From: Kistimonas scapharcae
GTDB taxonomy: Bacteria; Pseudomonadota; Gammaproteobacteria; Pseudomonadales; Endozoicomonadaceae
DNA: 64,000 nt
Direction: 5' to 3'
NCBI RefSeq assembly: GCF_039540975.1
Contig: NZ_BAABFL010000135.1
Span: 39,148 to 103,147 of the forward strand
Shown in pieces: positions 17,632 through 26,216 of this stretch. The translations under genes were made by a program, and so were the position numbers. The notes under the pieces are model-generated. The model did not search any database, was not told the origin of the DNA, and was given only the letters and a program-made list of their open reading frames with translations. Each line of letters opens with the position of its first letter. The stretch's first letter is position 1.

Positions 17632-18420
17632 TTATCCCAACGCCTGATTCGCAAATTGCATCATCTGATCCGCCGCAGAGATCACCTTGGAATTCATCTC
17701 ATAGGCACGTTGTACCGAGATCATGTTGACCAGTTCTTCCACCGCACTGACATTGGACATCTCCAGTGTGAACTGCTTGATCTTCCCGACACCATTAGCA
17801 CCCGCAAGGTTTTCCACTGGCGCCCCACTGGCTGCCGTCTCAACGAACAGGTTGCCGCCTTTAGCCTGCAGTCCCGCCGGGTTTACAAACGTAATGAGAG
17901 GGATTTGGCCAAGGTCCACTGGCTCGACAACACCAGGTAACGCAGCAATCACACTGCCGTCTTCACTGACGGTAATGGAAACTGCATCGCTGGGAATTTG
18001 AATACCGGGTTCTATCGGCAAACCATTGGCCGTCACAATCGTGCCCTCAGCATTCCTGTGGAACTGGCCGTTACGGGTGTAGGCCGGGGTGCCGTCCGGC
18101 ATGGCGACCTGAAAAAAACCATCACCGACAACGGCCATATCCAGCGCCTGTTCTGTCGTTTGATAGTTACCCGTTGTGAAAATTTTCTGGGTACCCGTCA
18201 CCCGGACACCCGTTCCTACCTGCATCCCGGAAGGCAGGATATTCTGCTGATCCGCCAGTGCACCCGGCTGCTTTTCGATATGGTAGAAAAGGTCTTCAAA
18301 GCTGACCCGGTCACGCTTGAAGCCCACGGTATTGACGTTGGCAAGATTATTGGAAATCGTCGCCATATGGCGATCCTGCGCCGCCAGGCCAGTCTTACTG
18401 ATCCATAAAGCCGGGTTCAT
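17632..18420 (-). CDS. flgG: Distal rod protein FlgG
   Basis: This 262-residue rod protein has the family N-terminus MNPALWISKTGLAAQDRHMA with NNLANVNTVGFKRDRVSFED. The FlgG-type C-terminus includes LEMSNVSAVEELVNMISVQR and YEMNSKVISAADQMMQFANQ. Length equals that of characterised FlgG. It lies between flgF and flgH. Confidence 0.96.
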   Translation of the reverse strand: MNPALWISKTGLAAQDRHMATISNNLANVNTVGFKRDRVSFEDLFYHIEKQPGALADQQNILPSGMQVGTGVRVTGTQKIFTTGNYQTTEQALDMAVVGDGFFQVAMPDGTPAYTRNGQFHRNAEGTIVTANGLPIEPGIQIPSDAVSITVSEDGSVIAALPGVVEPVDLGQIPLITFVNPAGLQAKGGNLFVETAASGAPVENLAGANGVGKIKQFTLEMSNVSAVEELVNMISVQRAYEMNSKVISAADQMMQFANQALG

Positions 18421-18447
18421 CGTCCCTGTACCCCTCTGTACTTCCTG

Positions 18448-19188
18448 TTATTCTGTGCGTATCAACTTGTCGCCACTGGCGGCCAGTGTCTCCGCGGTTT
18501 TCATCACCTTGAACTGAAACTCAAACTGTCGCGCCAGGTTCATGAACTGAACCATTTCTTCAACAGCATTCACATTACTGGCTTCCAGGTGTCCGGGCTT
18601 GACCTGCACCCCTGCGTCCTGATCGGCTTCCTCACCATCAATGCGCCGAAACAGGCCATCCGGCCCCTTGATGATCTCCCGGGGATCCGGGTTCACCAAC
18701 TTAATCTGCCCCACAGCAACCGGCTGTACGGTAATGCCGCCTACCGGCACAATATTGATGGTGCCATCCCCACCTATTTCGATATGGCGGTATTGCGGTA
18801 TTTCAATCGCCCCCCCAAGACTGGCGACAGGACGACCAGTGCCCGTTACCAATTGCCCCTCGTCATCGAGCCGCAAATGTCCCGCACGGGTATACGCTTC
18901 CTCGCCATTATCGTCGATCACCGAGATCCAGCCTTCACCAGAGATCGCTATATCCAGGTTACGACCAGTATGGATAGCGGGCCCTACCCCCATGGCACTG
19001 CTGGTACCCGTTGCCTTGGTCATGGCCCGGCTTGGATGGCCATCTCCCTGCAGCGGTACGGCCATGGAATGCACAAAATCCTTGCGGAACCCGCGAGTAT
19101 TCAGGTTAGCCAGGTTATTGGCGTGCACCTGCTGTGCCCGCATAACACGGTTCACACCGGATACTGCGATAAAAAGGGACTTATCCAT
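18448..19188 (-). CDS. flgF: Proximal rod protein FlgF
   Basis: This 246-residue rod protein carries the rod/hook N-terminal motif (HANNLANLNTRGFRKDFV) and C-terminal segment (ASNVNAVEEMVQFMNLARQF). It ends with FKVMKTAETLAASGDKLIRT, the FlgF-type end. It stands between flgE and flgG with 33- and 27-bp gaps. Confidence 0.95.
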   Translation of the reverse strand: MDKSLFIAVSGVNRVMRAQQVHANNLANLNTRGFRKDFVHSMAVPLQGDGHPSRAMTKATGTSSAMGVGPAIHTGRNLDIAISGEGWISVIDDNGEEAYTRAGHLRLDDEGQLVTGTGRPVASLGGAIEIPQYRHIEIGGDGTINIVPVGGITVQPVAVGQIKLVNPDPREIIKGPDGLFRRIDGEEADQDAGVQVKPGHLEASNVNAVEEMVQFMNLARQFEFQFKVMKTAETLAASGDKLIRTE

Positions 19189-19221
19189 ATCCTCCTAATC
19201 CTCCCTCCCCCAGCGCTATCA

Positions 19222-20448
19222 TCAGATGATATTCATCAGTGTCTGGGTCAGGCTGTTGGATGTCTCAATGGTTTTGGCATTGGCCTGGTAATTTCGCTGC
19301 GCTTCAATAAGTCGTACCAACTCTATCGATAGATCAACATTGGAGAGTTCGAGTGCTCCAGCTTCAAGGGATCCCAGCGTACCGGTACCTGCCAAGCCAT
19401 AAGCTGGATCGCCTGATTCATAACCAGCCCGCCACAGGCTGTCCCCAACCGGTTGCAGTCCTTGCTCATTGGTAAAGCCTGCCAGGATGATCTGTCCCTG
19501 ATTCAACGTCTGACCATTGGAGTAAAGAGCCTGAAGCTGACCGGTCTCACTGACCTGAATGCCGGATAACTTACCCGGTGGAAAGCCGTTCTGAATGGCA
19601 CCATTCACCGATGAAGCGATCCCCAGCTGGGTCATATCGGTCAGGTCAATGCTGAGGTTAAGGGCATCGGCACCATTGCCCAGTGTGGCCGCAGGAATCG
19701 TCTGCGTGTATGTGCCACTACCCGTGGCCACCTGACCGCTAGTGTCAAAGTTCAGGGGATCAGCTGTACCGACATCCACTCCATCCAACTGGTAATGAAT
19801 ACTCCACTGGTTGGCAATGGTCTGGTCTTTGGCAAAATAAAGGCCCAGCGTGTGCGGGTTACCCAAACTGTCATACACGTTGAAAGCCATTGTGGTGTTA
19901 TAGCTGTTCGGATCAGACGAATTGAACGTCGCCACACTAGGAATAGCGCTACGGGAATCCAGGTTGATCAAGCCAATCAGTTCCGATGTCGCCTGGGCTG
20001 ACATATCCGATGAATCAACTTGAAGATCGGTAATACTCCCTGACAGGATGTTACCTGCAGCATCGGAGGCAAACCCCTGCAAACGATGCCCCAGGTTATT
20101 CACCACATAGTTTTCCCGATCCAGGTCAAAATAACCGGCCCGGCTATAAAGGTATGAACCATTATCATTGACAACAAAAAAGCCGTTGCCCGTGATCGCC
20201 ATATCAAGCACACCGTTGGTATAACTGAAGTTACCCTGTTGGAAACTCTGGGTAACGGACGCCACTTTGACCCCTGCGCCCGCGACAACCCTGGCATTAC
20301 TGCCATCCAATGTTGAGGCATACACATCAGCGAATTCTGCCCGTGATGACTTGAACCCCACGGTATTGGAGTTGGCAATGTTATTACTGACCACTTCCAG
20401 ATCCCGCTTTGCGGCCTTCATACCGCTCAAACCAATGCCGAATGACAT
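19222..20448 (-). CDS. flgE: Flagellar hook protein FlgE
   Basis: This 408-residue hook subunit has the diagnostic N-terminus MSFGIGLSGMKAAKRDLEVV with NNIANSNTVGFKSSRAEFAD. The hook-specific segment TMAFNVYDSLGNPHTLGLYF precedes the C-terminal LSNVDLSIELVRLIEAQRNYQ. Length is close to the enterobacterial protein. It is followed by flgF after 33 bp. Confidence 0.96.
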   Translation of the reverse strand: MSFGIGLSGMKAAKRDLEVVSNNIANSNTVGFKSSRAEFADVYASTLDGSNARVVAGAGVKVASVTQSFQQGNFSYTNGVLDMAITGNGFFVVNDNGSYLYSRAGYFDLDRENYVVNNLGHRLQGFASDAAGNILSGSITDLQVDSSDMSAQATSELIGLINLDSRSAIPSVATFNSSDPNSYNTTMAFNVYDSLGNPHTLGLYFAKDQTIANQWSIHYQLDGVDVGTADPLNFDTSGQVATGSGTYTQTIPAATLGNGADALNLSIDLTDMTQLGIASSVNGAIQNGFPPGKLSGIQVSETGQLQALYSNGQTLNQGQIILAGFTNEQGLQPVGDSLWRAGYESGDPAYGLAGTGTLGSLEAGALELSNVDLSIELVRLIEAQRNYQANAKTIETSNSLTQTLMNII

Positions 20449-20509
20449 GGCGTACCTCCTCTGTACTGACGTTACCGATAATTACTGCAACTGCAGTGTG
20501 ACTAATCCG

Positions 20510-21169
20510 TTACTGTCCGATCCGGCTGACCTGTGAAACCGGCATGGCGCCAATGCCAGCCAGATTCAATTCAATTTCCTTGCCGCCCCCAGGAATCACG
20601 ACACTGTCCACCTTAGTGCTCAGCGCTACCGGCACGGTTTCATTGTCTACGCCGTAGGTGGCGACCGCGGAGATGGAATAAATCCCTTTCGCCAAATCAT
20701 CCGTAGTAAACGGCACTGTGCCGGAATACTGGGGTCCAAAATCCATGCTGGAGACGACCTGGCCGTTGGCGTCCTGAACAAACACCTGAAGCCTGTCAGT
20801 ATTCACCGGTACCTGCACTTCACCGCTCATGGTACCGGTGTTGTCCAGTTCCATGATGTTCATGGGCACCGTCACCGTCTTGCCCACGAGATCAGTCGCC
20901 TGCATGGCCTGAGAATACTGCAGGGAACTAACCAGCCCGGTGATCTGGCTGTTGAGACTGTTCAGGTTCTCAACACTGGTGATCTGGGCCAGTTGCCCCA
21001 CAAACTCACTGCTGCTTTGGGGGTTCAGCGGATCCTGGTTGTTGATCTCTGCCAGCAGCATCTCCAGGAACTCTTCCTGGCCCATCTGATTCGTACCAGT
21101 GACAGCGCCAGCACCGGTTGCGCCTGAGGTGGACGAGCTGCCTGACAGCCCGGGAATATTCAATGCCAT
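20510..21169 (-). CDS. flgD: Hook-capping scaffold protein FlgD
   Basis: This 219-residue protein caps the growing hook. The N-terminal export/assembly motif is clear (QEEFLEMLLAEINNQDPLNP then VGQLAQITSVENLNSLN). The C-terminal part is a fibronectin/tudor-type beta region. It lies 10 bp after flgC; the 61-bp gap to flgE holds no convincing promoter. Confidence 0.94.
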   Translation of the reverse strand: MALNIPGLSGSSSTSGATGAGAVTGTNQMGQEEFLEMLLAEINNQDPLNPQSSSEFVGQLAQITSVENLNSLNSQITGLVSSLQYSQAMQATDLVGKTVTVPMNIMELDNTGTMSGEVQVPVNTDRLQVFVQDANGQVVSSMDFGPQYSGTVPFTTDDLAKGIYSISAVATYGVDNETVPVALSTKVDSVVIPGGGKEIELNLAGIGAMPVSQVSRIGQ

Positions 21170-21179
21170 GACAACCTCC

Positions 21180-21611
21180 TTATTGTCCCAGCGTCAGCAG
21201 ACGTTGCTGCATTTTCTTGGCAGTCGCCATCAATTCGATACTGCTCTGGTAACTGCGCGAGGCAGACATCATGTCAGCCATTTCGCCAATCACATTGACC
21301 TTCGGAAAATAAACATAACCTTCCGCATCAGCTCCTGGATGATCGGGCATATAACGACGGTCTTCATCCGTGGCCTCGACTTCCAGAATTTCATTAACGG
21401 CGACCATCATCACCTGATGGTCTGGGCTATCCATGGACCGCCCCTGATCAACCAGCACCTGGGAAAAAACAGGTTTACGCACCTTGTACGCTTCTTCGGG
21501 TGTTGCCCCGGCGCTTTCAACGTTGGCCATGTTACTGGCTATGGTGTTTAACCGTATGGTCTGCGCTGTGGCAGCCGATCCGGCTATGGTGAATACATCA
21601 CTCAGCGACAT
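21180..21611 (-). CDS. flgC: Proximal rod protein FlgC
   Basis: This 143-residue rod protein has the FlgC block AEGYVYFPKVNVIGEMADMM and the following SASRSYQSSIELMATAKKMQ. The N-terminal rod motif is TIASNMANVESAGATPEEAY. It lies 14 bp after flgB. Confidence 0.96.
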   Translation of the reverse strand: MSLSDVFTIAGSAATAQTIRLNTIASNMANVESAGATPEEAYKVRKPVFSQVLVDQGRSMDSPDHQVMMVAVNEILEVEATDEDRRYMPDHPGADAEGYVYFPKVNVIGEMADMMSASRSYQSSIELMATAKKMQQRLLTLGQ

Positions 21612-21625
21612 ATCTGACCTCCCTG

Positions 21626-22012
21626 TCAGCGCCCGTTAATCGCCCTGTCAAGCCCTTTGAATTTCATATTGAGAAAGGTAAAGCTGGTCTGGAAATCCAG
21701 CGTATTACGGGCAAAAGCTGCCTGCTCAATCCCGAGTTCGACCGTATTGTCATCCGTTGTCTGCTGGTAGGGGATGCGATACATCATCCTGCCCTCTGCC
21801 GACTGAGAGGATAGCCCCATATGACGGGTATCCGGTGAAGACAGCGCAACCGCGTTTTCCAGCGTATGGTCAAAGGCAAAAACCACATCCCTGGCCTTGA
21901 ACCCTGGCGTATCCACATTCGCCAGGTTACTTGCCAGAACCGTGCTGCGCTGGGCTCTGAATTGCAAAGCACTGGGATGAATACCAAGCCCTTTTTCAAA
22001 ACTGATTCCCAT
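21626..22012 (-). CDS. flgB: Proximal rod protein FlgB
   Basis: This 128-residue rod protein has the motif VLASNLANVDTPGFKARDVVF and a C-terminal FQTSFTFLNMKFKGLDRAIN. It is the first gene of the leftward flgBCDEFGHIJKL run, directly behind a good sigma-54 promoter, and is divergent from flgA. Confidence 0.95.
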   Translation of the reverse strand: MGISFEKGLGIHPSALQFRAQRSTVLASNLANVDTPGFKARDVVFAFDHTLENAVALSSPDTRHMGLSSQSAEGRMMYRIPYQQTTDDNTVELGIEQAAFARNTLDFQTSFTFLNMKFKGLDRAINGR

Positions 22013-22061
22013 GAAGACGTGTCCTGTCTTTTATTGTTATGGCATCAAGTATTTAATGGTT

Positions 22062-22077
22062 TGCCAGAAGCGTGCCA
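22062..22077 (-). promoter_or_regulatory. Sigma-54 promoter of the flgB operon
   Basis: Read on the minus strand: TGGCACG, four bases, TGGCA. It differs from the consensus TGGCACG-N4-TTGCA at one position and keeps the invariant GG and GC with correct 10-bp phasing. It lies 50 bp before flgB. The lafK-like sigma-54 activator in the same cluster is the likely partner. Confidence 0.72.
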
Positions 22078-22291
22078 ACTCGGCAACCAAGCGTAGAATT
22101 AACGTTGCCAACATTCACAACGCCCCACCAAGTCCGAGATAAGGCCTTCCCGTTCTTTCAGGAACGAACTTGCAGATACCACGCTGTCAGATATCTTGAA
22201 AAGATGGGCCGGATTTTCCGGAATGTATTTTCCGCCTGATCCGGTAAAGCGGAATCGCCTTTCCGGTCAGTGCCGGCACGAGGGACAGTGT

Positions 22292-23026
22292 ATGAGAACA
22301 TCGGTTAAGGCTTTGCCATTCATGACCGCCCTTATCCTGATGGCTCCCTTCGTACTCCACGCAGAAGAGGATGGCTCTGACACAGATGCGGCCTCGCAGA
22401 TCGTTGATGCTGCAACAACCGCCCTCATGGAGAAAACAGCCGCCTACATTCGTGACCCCGTCACCAGTCTCCAGCAGGTCACCGTCACGCCGCCTAACGT
22501 GGAAACGCTGGGTACCTGCCTGCATACTCCTGACATTATTATTCCCGGCCAGAATCGCCTGCTGGTTGGCAATATCACGGTCAAAGCCGTATGTCGGGAA
22601 CCCCGCTGGTCCATCCATGCCAAGGCCAATATCCGCATAGAACTGCCGGTGGTGAAAAGCGCCCGTACCATTGACCGCGACCAGACCATTCGGGCTGATG
22701 ACCTGACCATTCAGCCAGTCAGTCTCAACCAGATACGCGGCCGCTATTTTGCCCAGAAACAGGAACTCACCGGGCAGATGGCCAGCCGGCGCATCACACC
22801 GGCACAGATCGTGAGGCCTGATATGGTAGAACCGCCCAGGGTCATCCGGAAAAATGATGATGTCGTAATAGAAGCCCGTATCAACGGTGTGACCGTTTCC
22901 ATGAAGGGCATGGCCCTTGAAGGCGGTGCAATCGATGAAACCATTCAGGTGAGAAACAGCTCTTCCGGCAAGGTGATCAACGCAAGAGTCATCGCTTCAG
23001 GGAAAGTCAACACGGTCATTCCCTGA
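22292..23026 (+). CDS. flgA: P-ring assembly chaperone FlgA
   Basis: This 244-residue periplasmic protein assists P-ring formation by FlgI. The signal peptide is residues 1-24 (ends FVLHA). A SAF-type domain follows (ARTIDRDQTIRADDLTIQPV) with the FlgA C-terminus (VIEARINGVTVSMKGMALE, then VRNSSSGKVINARV). The reading frame is open upstream to 22196, but ATG 22292 has GAGGGA about 7 bases before it and starts the signal peptide. It is divergent from flgB and abuts convergent motB with zero spacing. Confidence 0.93.
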   Translation: MRTSVKALPFMTALILMAPFVLHAEEDGSDTDAASQIVDAATTALMEKTAAYIRDPVTSLQQVTVTPPNVETLGTCLHTPDIIIPGQNRLLVGNITVKAVCREPRWSIHAKANIRIELPVVKSARTIDRDQTIRADDLTIQPVSLNQIRGRYFAQKQELTGQMASRRITPAQIVRPDMVEPPRVIRKNDDVVIEARINGVTVSMKGMALEGGAIDETIQVRNSSSGKVINARVIASGKVNTVIP

Positions 23027-24010
23027 TTATTCTTCTGCGGTTTCCTCAGTGACAGGGGGAGGCTGCAGTTCTGGAGGCAAACTGTTCGCATCAATCCCAT
23101 CCTTGACCTGCTCCATCGCCTCTTCTGATATGGGTGATTCTTTTTCCTCGCCATCCTTGTCAATCGGCGAGAACAGCCTGCCCAGTTTTTTTTCCGTCTC
23201 AGGGTTCAGCAACAGCAGCTCAATTCGACGGTTGGCTCCAGACTCGGGGTTACCGGGGTGGATTGGCCTGTGATCCGACATGGCCGACACCATCATGAAC
23301 CGCTCATCAGGAATACCGCCATAGGCCAGTGTTCGCTGAGCCACCTGCGCCCGGGCGCCAGACAGTTTCCAGTTACTGTGGAAATGGTTTTCGGAAAAAG
23401 ACGCGGCATCCGTATGGCCACTCACCAGAATCTTGTTCTCCGTCTTGCCTAATACCTGCGCCATCATCAGCAGGAGGTCTTCATAGTACGGTGTCAGCCG
23501 ACTGCTACCCCGACGAAACATATGCTTATCATCAAAATCGAGGATAACCAGCCGTAATCCTTCCGGCAGCACTTCCATATAGACAGGATCATCCTGCTGA
23601 TACTGGGTTTTTTCACTGCCGAGCAGCATCCGGAGATCACCCATGATGTCATCAAAACTCAGTTTTTCTCCCTTGGGGGTTGGCTGGCTGTCACCAATCA
23701 CATCGGGACCGGCTCTACCCTGCATACTGGGTCCCTTGCTGGAAATTTCCTTCACCGTGCTGGGAGAACCTGTGAGTTTGATCGGATGTGGGGACCCTGA
23801 ATGCCGAAATGCACCGGGATCTTTGAAATAAGCAGTGATATTCTCAAGCTGTTCCTCGTCGGTCACACTAAGCAACCAGAGCACCATGAACAGGGCCATC
23901 ATCGCCAGAGCCAGGTCTGCCATCGCCACCTTCCAGGAACCACCATGACCGCCACCACCACCATTGATGACCTTCTTGACGATGACAACCTTTCCCTTGG
24001 ACGATGACAC
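23027..24010 (-). CDS. motB: Flagellar stator protein MotB (LafU-type)
   Basis: This 327-residue stator B subunit has one membrane helix at about residues 29-48 (VAMADLALAMMALFMVLWLL) containing Asp32, the ion-carrying residue at the same number as in E. coli MotB. An OmpA-type peptidoglycan-binding domain spans about 190-280 (LVSGHTDAASFSENHFHSNW, GANRRIELLLL). A cytoplasmic glycine-rich stretch NGGGGGHGGS precedes the helix. It is 19 bp after motA. In lateral systems the equivalent is LafU and is proton-driven, but ion specificity cannot be read here. Confidence 0.93.
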   Translation of the reverse strand: MSSSKGKVVIVKKVINGGGGGHGGSWKVAMADLALAMMALFMVLWLLSVTDEEQLENITAYFKDPGAFRHSGSPHPIKLTGSPSTVKEISSKGPSMQGRAGPDVIGDSQPTPKGEKLSFDDIMGDLRMLLGSEKTQYQQDDPVYMEVLPEGLRLVILDFDDKHMFRRGSSRLTPYYEDLLLMMAQVLGKTENKILVSGHTDAASFSENHFHSNWKLSGARAQVAQRTLAYGGIPDERFMMVSAMSDHRPIHPGNPESGANRRIELLLLNPETEKKLGRLFSPIDKDGEEKESPISEEAMEQVKDGIDANSLPPELQPPPVTEETAEE

Positions 24011-24029
24011 GGCAGCAGTTCCCTTTTAA

Positions 24030-24884
24030 TCAGCCTTCGTTAACCACTTTTTCCATCTCAAAGAACGTGGGCTTGATATCATGGAACAATGTGCCTCGAC
24101 CGGCATCCACTGCAAGTACCGGCGGCATACCATTGCGGTAACTGCTCAGGCAGACCTTGATACATTCAAGTGCCTTGATTTCATAGCTGACGGAATACCC
24201 AATTGCCTTTGAGATCGGGCCAACAAACCCATAACCGAACAGTACCCCCATGAAGGTTCCCACCAGTGCCGCCGCGATGTGGTTACCGATTTCCTGAGCC
24301 GGACCATCCAGTGAACCCATGGTGATAACGATCCCCAGTACCGCCGCCACAATGCCGAAACCCGGCAGGGCTTCAGCCACTTCGTGCAAGGCATGCCCGG
24401 GGTGCTCGGCTTCCTCGGCAAAGGTTTTGACCCCCTCATCCATCAGGGCATCAAAATCATGGGGCTCCAGGTTATCAGCGAGCGAAAGACGCACATAGTC
24501 ACAGATAAAATGAACGAGGACATGCTTGCTCTGAATGGTCGGAAACTTGGCAAACAGGGCACTCTTTTCCGGATCTTCGATATGTTCTTCCAGAGCCTTT
24601 TTTCCACCCGGCTTACGGGCGGTTTTAAAGAGATCATGCATGAGGTGGAGCAGGTTCATGAACAGTTCAGCGTTATACCCTGAGCCGGTGAACACGTACT
24701 TGGAATGACGGCCGGTGTCCTTGACCACATGCATGGGGTTAGCAAGCACAAAAGCGCCGAATGCCGCCCCTCCGATGATCAGCACCTCAAACGGTTGAAA
24801 CAGTGCCATCAATTTACCGTGGGACAGCACATAACCGACCCCGACCGACAAGATAACCGTCAAAATCCCTATAATCTTGGACAT
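24030..24884 (-). CDS. motA: Flagellar stator protein MotA (LafT-type)
   Basis: This 284-residue stator A subunit of the long type seen in proton-driven motors has four membrane segments: two near the N-terminus (IIGILTVILSVGVGYVLS, FEVLIIGGAAFGAFVLAN) and two near 170-225 (EALPGFGIVAAVLGIVITM, AALVGTFMGVLFGYGFVGP). Pro residues needed for torque lie at the ends of the latter. It sits between fliA and motB with a 4-bp gap to fliA, as in lafS-lafT-lafU. Confidence 0.94.
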   Translation of the reverse strand: MSKIIGILTVILSVGVGYVLSHGKLMALFQPFEVLIIGGAAFGAFVLANPMHVVKDTGRHSKYVFTGSGYNAELFMNLLHLMHDLFKTARKPGGKKALEEHIEDPEKSALFAKFPTIQSKHVLVHFICDYVRLSLADNLEPHDFDALMDEGVKTFAEEAEHPGHALHEVAEALPGFGIVAAVLGIVITMGSLDGPAQEIGNHIAAALVGTFMGVLFGYGFVGPISKAIGYSVSYEIKALECIKVCLSSYRNGMPPVLAVDAGRGTLFHDIKPTFFEMEKVVNEG

Positions 24885-24888
24885 AATT

Positions 24889-25647
24889 TCAGGTACTCCG
24901 CCACGATTCCATATAACTTCGGAGCTTCAGCACTCCTTGACGATGCAACTGACAGACCCTGGATTCCGTGATGCCCAGAATCAGGGCTATCTCTTTCATA
25001 TTCATTTCGTGTACGTAATAGAGGTTCAGCAATTGCTGTTCACGCTCCGGCATCTGCCCGATGGCATCCGCCAGTGCCTTGCCGCAGCTGGCTTTTAGGA
25101 AGTCCACATCGACAGGCGTATCCTCACGGCCAGGCTCACTGCTTTCCTCCAGGGACTCCAGACTCAGCAGACGGGCACCATGGGTGTTCATCAGCATGTG
25201 CTGATAGTCCTGTAATTCCATCTCGAGCTCTTCGGCAATATCCCTGTCTGTGGCAGGGCGCCCCAGTCTTGCTTCTACTGCGGCAATAGCCCGGGTGATC
25301 TTCTGGCTTTCCTCCCGGATCCTACGGGGTCGCCAGTCGCCCTCCCGAACCAGATCCACCATCGCACCCCGTATTCTTGGACGGGCAAAGTACTCAAACG
25401 CGACATTGGTGCTCTGGTCATATCGCCCTGCCGCCTCAAGAAGCCCAACCACGCCGGACTGGATCAAATCCTCCACCGGCGTACTGTGTCCCAAAGAGCC
25501 TGCCAGGTGATAAGCAATTTTCCTGACCAGCCCCATATGCTTGCGCACCAGCGCATTGACACCGGATTCCTGGATATTCCGGTATTTATTGACGGCCTCG
25601 GACTGATCCTCTGCTTTCATCGGCGGTTCACCGTCATCCCTGCTCAC
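24889..25647 (-). CDS. fliA: Flagellar sigma factor sigma-28 (FliA/LafS)
   Basis: This 252-residue sigma factor drives late flagellar genes. Region 2 (LVRKIAYHLAGSL, VEDLIQSGVVGLLEAAGRYD, VAFEYFARPRIRGAMVDLVR), region 3 (ITRAIAAVEARLGRPATDRD) and region 4 (PEREQQLLNLYYVHEMNMKE then ESRVCQLHRQGVLKLR) are all intact. The start is GTG at 25647 with AAAGGA 8 bases upstream; an ATG at 25620 lacks a ribosome site. It is held by FlgM encoded at 11838-12137. It lies 19 bp after fliL and 4 bp before motA. Confidence 0.94.
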   Translation of the reverse strand: MSRDDGEPPMKAEDQSEAVNKYRNIQESGVNALVRKHMGLVRKIAYHLAGSLGHSTPVEDLIQSGVVGLLEAAGRYDQSTNVAFEYFARPRIRGAMVDLVREGDWRPRRIREESQKITRAIAAVEARLGRPATDRDIAEELEMELQDYQHMLMNTHGARLLSLESLEESSEPGREDTPVDVDFLKASCGKALADAIGQMPEREQQLLNLYYVHEMNMKEIALILGITESRVCQLHRQGVLKLRSYMESWRST

Positions 25648-25666
25648 CGTGGCGTCCTTTCCCCCG

Positions 25667-26170
25667 TTACTGGATCACCAGGTTGGTTATGAGAATATCG
25701 TCAACGCCCGGGTCTTCGACGCCCTGTTCCTCGAACAGCTGGTTCAGACTGTTAAGCGCATGCTCTCCGATCTTGTCCGGTGCTTCGGGCTGAATCACAT
25801 CGGTGTAGGGCAATCCGCTGAGCACCTCAATCAACCGGTGACGAATCATCGGGCTGTAATCCACCAGAATTTCGCGGGTTTTCTCGTCACGGATCTTGAT
25901 CGACAGCTCAATCTGCATATACCGTGCGCGACGGTCGCCGGTCAGCGAGAGAACAAACGGGCTCAGGGGATAAAAAATCGGTTTGGGCGGGGGTTGTTTT
26001 TCTGCCACCGCAGGATCTCCTGACGCCGAGGCATTCTTCTGCATCATGAAAAACGCTGCCGCGCCACCGCCAATGCCCACCAGCATCAGCACAATCAGGA
26101 TGATCAGTAACAGATTGGTCGACTTGCCAGAGGAGCCTTCCTGTTCCTTGCCGGCTTCTTCTTCACTCAT
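25667..26170 (-). CDS. fliL: Flagellar basal body-associated protein FliL (LafF-type)
   Basis: This 167-residue single-pass inner-membrane protein associates with the stator and supports torque. An acidic cytoplasmic N-terminus precedes a membrane helix at about residues 19-42 (LLLIILIVLMLVGIGGGAAA). The periplasmic domain has the FliL pattern (FYPLSPFVLSLTGDRRARYM, REILVDYSPMIRHRLIEVLS). Position between fliK and fliA matches lafF. Confidence 0.9.
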   Translation of the reverse strand: MSEEEAGKEQEGSSGKSTNLLLIILIVLMLVGIGGGAAAFFMMQKNASASGDPAVAEKQPPPKPIFYPLSPFVLSLTGDRRARYMQIELSIKIRDEKTREILVDYSPMIRHRLIEVLSGLPYTDVIQPEAPDKIGEHALNSLNQLFEEQGVEDPGVDDILITNLVIQ

Positions 26171-26216
26171 GGATTGTCCCCTAACCCACTTATTTGCTTA
26201 GCGAAAATTCCGGCTC

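Noticed and set aside
20480..20510. Possible sigma-54 site before flgE (perfect TTGCA at the -12 position on the minus strand)
   Set aside because: The -24 position reads TCACAC and lacks the essential GG, so a functional sigma-54 promoter is unlikely.
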